Source of the DNA: a bacterium
GTDB lineage: Bacteria; Latescibacterota; Latescibacteria; Latescibacterales; Latescibacteraceae
DNA: 9,196 nt
Assembly: GCA_021372535.1 (NCBI GenBank)
Contig: JAJFUH010000014.1
Span: 1-9,196 of the forward strand
Reading direction: 5' to 3'
Shown here: in pieces, positions 7,369 to 9,196 of the stretch
Layout of the letters: the number at the start of each line of letters is the position of its first letter
Position numbering within the stretch: the first letter of the stretch is position 1
Translations under genes and position numbers: made by a program
Notes under the pieces: generated by a model
The model's database searches: none
What the model was told of the DNA's origin: nothing
What the model saw: the letters and a program-made list of their open reading frames with translations, nothing else

Positions 7369-7396
7369 GTAGGGGTAATTCATGAATTACCCCTAC
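7369..7396. repeat. Perfect 28-nt palindrome
   Basis: GTAGGGGTAATTCA (7369-7382) is followed immediately by its exact reverse complement (7383-7396), 14 nt per arm with no spacer or mismatch. The GTAGGGG...CCCCTAC outer ends resemble palindromic repeat elements found dispersed in intergenic regions of many bacteria. It lies 109 nt before the propeller gene. As DNA it could extrude a cruciform or bind a dimer; as RNA it would fold into a strong hairpin. Confidence 0.65.
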
Positions 7397-7424
7397 AATG
7401 TTACATCGGTCAGATAAAAAAAAC

Positions 7425-7463
7425 AAATCAGTGTAAATCCGCCCGATCCGCGAAAATCAGTGT
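7425..7463. repeat. Short direct repeat AAATCAGTGT, 29-nt period
   Basis: AAATCAGTGT occurs at 7425-7434 and again at 7454-7463, with a smaller repeat ATCCG twice between them. The pattern resembles the AATCAGTGTAAATC-type intergenic repeat that recurs in some environmental bacterial genomes (from memory). It sits between the 28-nt palindrome and the propeller gene's ribosome binding site, where it could also be read as a regulator site. Confidence 0.45.
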
Positions 7464-7492
7464 TCCATTGAATTTCGTGAATTGGCCCGATC

Positions 7493-7497
7493 AGGAG
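7493..7497 (+). promoter_or_regulatory. Ribosome binding site that fixes the propeller gene start
   Basis: AGGAG is followed by 8 nt and ATG at 7506, which opens with MIKPKLL and the hydrophobic signal core. The alternative ATG at 7482 lies upstream of this site, would place eight extra residues before the signal peptide, and has no comparable Shine-Dalgarno. Confidence 0.75.
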
Positions 7498-7505
7498 TCA
7501 TTGAT

Positions 7506-8972
7506 ATGATAAAACCAAAATTACTTGTATCCGCCATCGTGCTCGTGGTCGTCACGCTCTATCCCACCGTCTGCCCGGCGCCGGCCTTCAAATCCCCCGA
7601 TGAACAGCGGGAAATGGAAAAGAAGTACGACAGGAAGAATATACTCCGCAGTGCGGAAATGATAACCGATACTTCGCCGGAGTTCATCGCTATCCCGAAA
7701 GACTACCCGGAGGTCATGGATTTCGATGTGGCGAAAACGCCCCCGACAGTCGATTTCGCCATAGTCCAGGGTCTCGACCCGTTGTACCTGCCCTCGTTCG
7801 ATTCGGTAAAAGGCGGCGTCTATGGCGGCTGGGGCGATGTGACGAAAGGCCCGGACGGCTGTTTTTACTTCTCCATCGGCAACCACATGTCGTATGGCGG
7901 GACGGCGTATATCATCAGGTATGACCCGTCGAAGAAAAAGCAGAGCATCGTGGTCGATCTCAAAAAGGTCGTCGGTTACTCTGACAAGGTTTTCGGCGAT
8001 GGCAAGTTCCACGGCGACCCCGACATCGGTCCCGGCGGCGAGATGTGGCTGCTCTCGTACTTCGGCCCTATGCCGACCAAGGAGGAGCTCGATACGGTTT
8101 ACCGGGGGAGCTGGCTCATCCGTTACAACATTTTTTCCGGCAAGACCGAAAACATGGGCATCCCCCTCGAGGGCGAAAGCTGGCCGTACTATGCCTATGA
8201 CTGGGAGCGCAGGCTCCTGTTCGGCGTCGGCTCGATCAATGGCTACGTGATCGCATACGATACGAAAGAACAGCGTATGATCTACGGCGGCTCACCGAAA
8301 AACGGCATCACCTGGTACGAGCGCGGCGTGCTCCTCGACCGTGACACGGGAATCATATACTCGACCGACTCGAAGATGTATCCCGGCGAAACCCTCGTCG
8401 ACCGTTACCGCGGCGAGCAGCATTTTGTCAATTACGAACGCCGGAACAACAAATTTACCATCATGAAGGCGACAGTTCCGCCCAATCCGGTCACCGGAAA
8501 AATCACCCCGATGCGCGCACATACAAAGGACAGGGGCGCGGACGGCGCATTCTGGTGCTTCGATGTGTCGGGCGCAATGTTCAAATTCTATCCCGACGAA
8601 GACCGCACAGAACCGGTCGGCATCAACTGGGGCAAAGAGGGCAAGTACACCTCGAACATGAATTTCAGCCCGAAAAAACGCTATATTTATTACCTTCCCG
8701 GCGCCGACACCCGGGCATATCAGTACGGCACCCCGGTTGTCCAGTACGATACGAAAACCGGCCGCAGGAAGGTCATCGCGTTTCTCAACGATTTCTACCT
8801 GAACACCTACGGATACAGCCCCGGCGGAACATACGGTGTTGAACTCGACGAGAAAGGGGAATCTCTCTTTTTCTATACGAACGGCAGGTTTACGGCCAGA
8901 GAGCTGGGTTCGGGCTATGGAAGACCGGCAATATTCCACCTTCACATTCCCGAGTCGGAGCGGGTTGAATAG
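7506..8972 (+). CDS. Secreted beta-propeller-like protein of unknown function
   Basis: A 488-residue exported protein. Residues 1-27 are a signal peptide (MIKPK, hydrophobic core, likely cleavage after APA). The rest resembles a beta-propeller with recurring strand-turn-strand units: YIIRYDPSKKKQSIVV (135-150), WLIRYNIFSGKTENMGI (203-219), YVIAYDTKEQRMIYGG (247-262), MFKFYPDEDRTEPVGI (358-373) and VVQYDTKTGRRKVIAFL (411-427). Preceding turns of the GPDGCFYFS and GPGGEMWLLS type (116-123, 176-184) are typical of NHL/SMP-30-like or WD-like propellers. I see no catalytic signature and no haem-binding CxxCH. At 488 residues it could hold six or seven blades, five of them clear by eye. Function is unknown; ligand binding or sugar-lactone or lyase chemistry outside the cytoplasm are possibilities only. 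It stands alone on the plus strand, with repeats upstream and an insertion sequence about 90 nt downstream. Confidence 0.88.
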   Translation: MIKPKLLVSAIVLVVVTLYPTVCPAPAFKSPDEQREMEKKYDRKNILRSAEMITDTSPEFIAIPKDYPEVMDFDVAKTPPTVDFAIVQGLDPLYLPSFDSVKGGVYGGWGDVTKGPDGCFYFSIGNHMSYGGTAYIIRYDPSKKKQSIVVDLKKVVGYSDKVFGDGKFHGDPDIGPGGEMWLLSYFGPMPTKEELDTVYRGSWLIRYNIFSGKTENMGIPLEGESWPYYAYDWERRLLFGVGSINGYVIAYDTKEQRMIYGGSPKNGITWYERGVLLDRDTGIIYSTDSKMYPGETLVDRYRGEQHFVNYERRNNKFTIMKATVPPNPVTGKITPMRAHTKDRGADGAFWCFDVSGAMFKFYPDEDRTEPVGINWGKEGKYTSNMNFSPKKRYIYYLPGADTRAYQYGTPVVQYDTKTGRRKVIAFLNDFYLNTYGYSPGGTYGVELDEKGESLFFYTNGRFTARELGSGYGRPAIFHLHIPESERVE

Positions 8973-8997
8973 AGAGCGGAACACTGTACGTGATAAT

Positions 8998-9012
8998 GTT
9001 ATCCGGTTATCC
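8998..9012. repeat. Tandem heptamer GTTATCC
   Basis: GTTATCC at 8998-9004 and again at 9006-9012, one base apart, lies 25 nt after the propeller stop. It is too short to interpret and is noted as a possible slippage product. Confidence 0.3.
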
Positions 9013-9043
9013 AGTTAAATCAGCTAACATGATTGATCCCCCT

Positions 9044-9054
9044 CGGCTTCGCCG
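9044..9054 (+). terminator. Small G+C hairpin between the propeller gene and the insertion sequence
   Basis: CGGC (9044-9047), loop TTC and GCCG (9051-9054) form a 4-bp stem followed by TGTGTCTT. The stem is short and the T-rich tail is interrupted, so it is a weak terminator at best. It lies just outside the presumed insertion sequence end. Confidence 0.2.
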
Positions 9055-9059
9055 TGTGT

Positions 9060-9095
9060 CTTGTCCTGAAATAAGTTTACAGAAGAAGGGACAAG
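9060..9095 (+). promoter_or_regulatory. Inverted repeat overlapping the transposase ribosome binding site
   Basis: CTTGTCC (9060-9066) pairs exactly with GGACAAG (9089-9095). The right arm covers the first three bases of the AAGGAG (9093-9098) ribosome binding site. RNA read in from outside the element would contain both arms and could hide the site, whereas RNA starting inside the element would not. Such protection from external transcription is known for other insertion sequences such as IS10 and IS50; its operation here is inferred. Confidence 0.35.
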
Positions 9096-9196
9096 GAGTC
9101 AAGGATGAAAGAGGGAATGGGAGTGCGGTTTACGGAGGTATTGAAGCTGCATGTGGTGGGAGAGGTTGAGTCTGGGAGGATAAGTCAGTCGGAGGC
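9062..9196 (+). mobile_element. Left end of an IS3-type insertion sequence, cut by the window edge
   Basis: TGTCCTGAAATAAGTTTACA (9062-9081) begins with TG and resembles IS3-group terminal inverted repeats. It is followed 43 nt after its start by an OrfA-like reading frame, the usual layout for these elements. The right end, the second reading frame (OrfB, DDE integrase) and the target duplication are outside the window, so the exact boundary at 9062 is an estimate. Confidence 0.7.
9105..9196 (+). CDS. IS3-family transposase OrfA, N-terminal fragment
   Basis: The frame opens at ATG 9105 with AAGGAG 6 nt upstream and runs off the window after 30 complete codons. The visible residues include FTEVLKLHVVGEVESGRISQ, followed by SEA, which match the start of the helix-turn-helix domain of OrfA proteins (pattern: F-x-x-x-L-K-x-x-V-V-x-E-x-x-x-G, then S-x-x-E-A). 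OrfA binds the element's terminal repeats and, in IS3 elements, is fused to the integrase OrfB by programmed frameshifting. Completeness cannot be judged from this window. Confidence 0.75.
   Translation, partial: MKEGMGVRFTEVLKLHVVGEVESGRISQSE

Noticed and set aside
7201-7480. A CRISPR array or tandem repeat array in the repeat-rich gap
   Set aside because: The elements differ from each other and there is no regular repeat-spacer pattern; only one 10-nt direct repeat occurs twice.
7321-7509. A 62-codon plus-strand open frame between the deacetylase and propeller genes
   Set aside because: It runs through the palindrome and direct repeats, has no ribosome binding site, and overlaps the propeller start.
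8292-8984. A 230-codon minus-strand open frame over the propeller gene (with another at 7521-8012)
   Set aside because: Both are shadows of a plus-strand gene with a signal peptide and internal blade repeats.

Overview
This window looks like a bacterial chromosome segment from an environmental, uncultured-type lineage. It carries five complete protein-coding genes and two edge fragments. The coding stretches are G+C-rich and the intergenic stretches are distinctly A+T-richer (for example, positions 181-240 have 17 G/C out of 60). The gene content suggests a diderm polysaccharide-processing heterotroph, of the kind seen in Latescibacterota, Planctomycetota or related candidate phyla: a lipoprotein NlpC/P60 peptidase, a secreted LamG/CARDB protein of 1150 residues, a PIG-L deacetylase, a secreted beta-propeller and palindromic intergenic repeats. 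That placement is an inference from gene style, not a phylogenetic result.

Layout: positions 1-490 hold at most the tail of a gene entering from the left, followed by A+T-rich sequence with small palindromes. Positions 491-6135 form a minus-strand block of three tightly packed genes, read right to left: an NlpC/P60-SH3 lipoprotein (4714-6135), a LamG...CARDB secreted protein (1239-4691, GTG start, 22 nt downstream) and rsmE, the 16S rRNA m3U1498 methyltransferase (491-1225, 13 nt downstream, with its Shine-Dalgarno overlapping the previous stop codon). A plausible sigma70-type promoter (6179-6207) precedes the block. Positions 6136-6356 are a divergent intergenic region. On the plus strand follow a PIG-L/LmbE-type zinc deacetylase (6357-7184), a 321-nt intergenic stretch that is a mosaic of repeat-like elements (hairpins, a perfect 28-nt palindrome, a 10-nt direct repeat), and a secreted beta-propeller-like protein (7506-8972). 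At the right edge an insertion sequence begins near 9062, and the first 30 complete codons of an IS3-type OrfA transposase are visible from 9105.

Functionally, the minus-strand block combines peptidoglycan-peptide hydrolysis, a large exported carbohydrate-binding or carbohydrate-processing protein, and a housekeeping rRNA modification enzyme. The plus-strand genes add deacetylation of an N-acetylated sugar and an exported propeller. I see no defence system, CRISPR array, tRNA or rRNA. The least understood items are the LamG-(possible alpha/alpha-barrel)-CARDB protein, the propeller protein and the repeat mosaic between the plus-strand genes.
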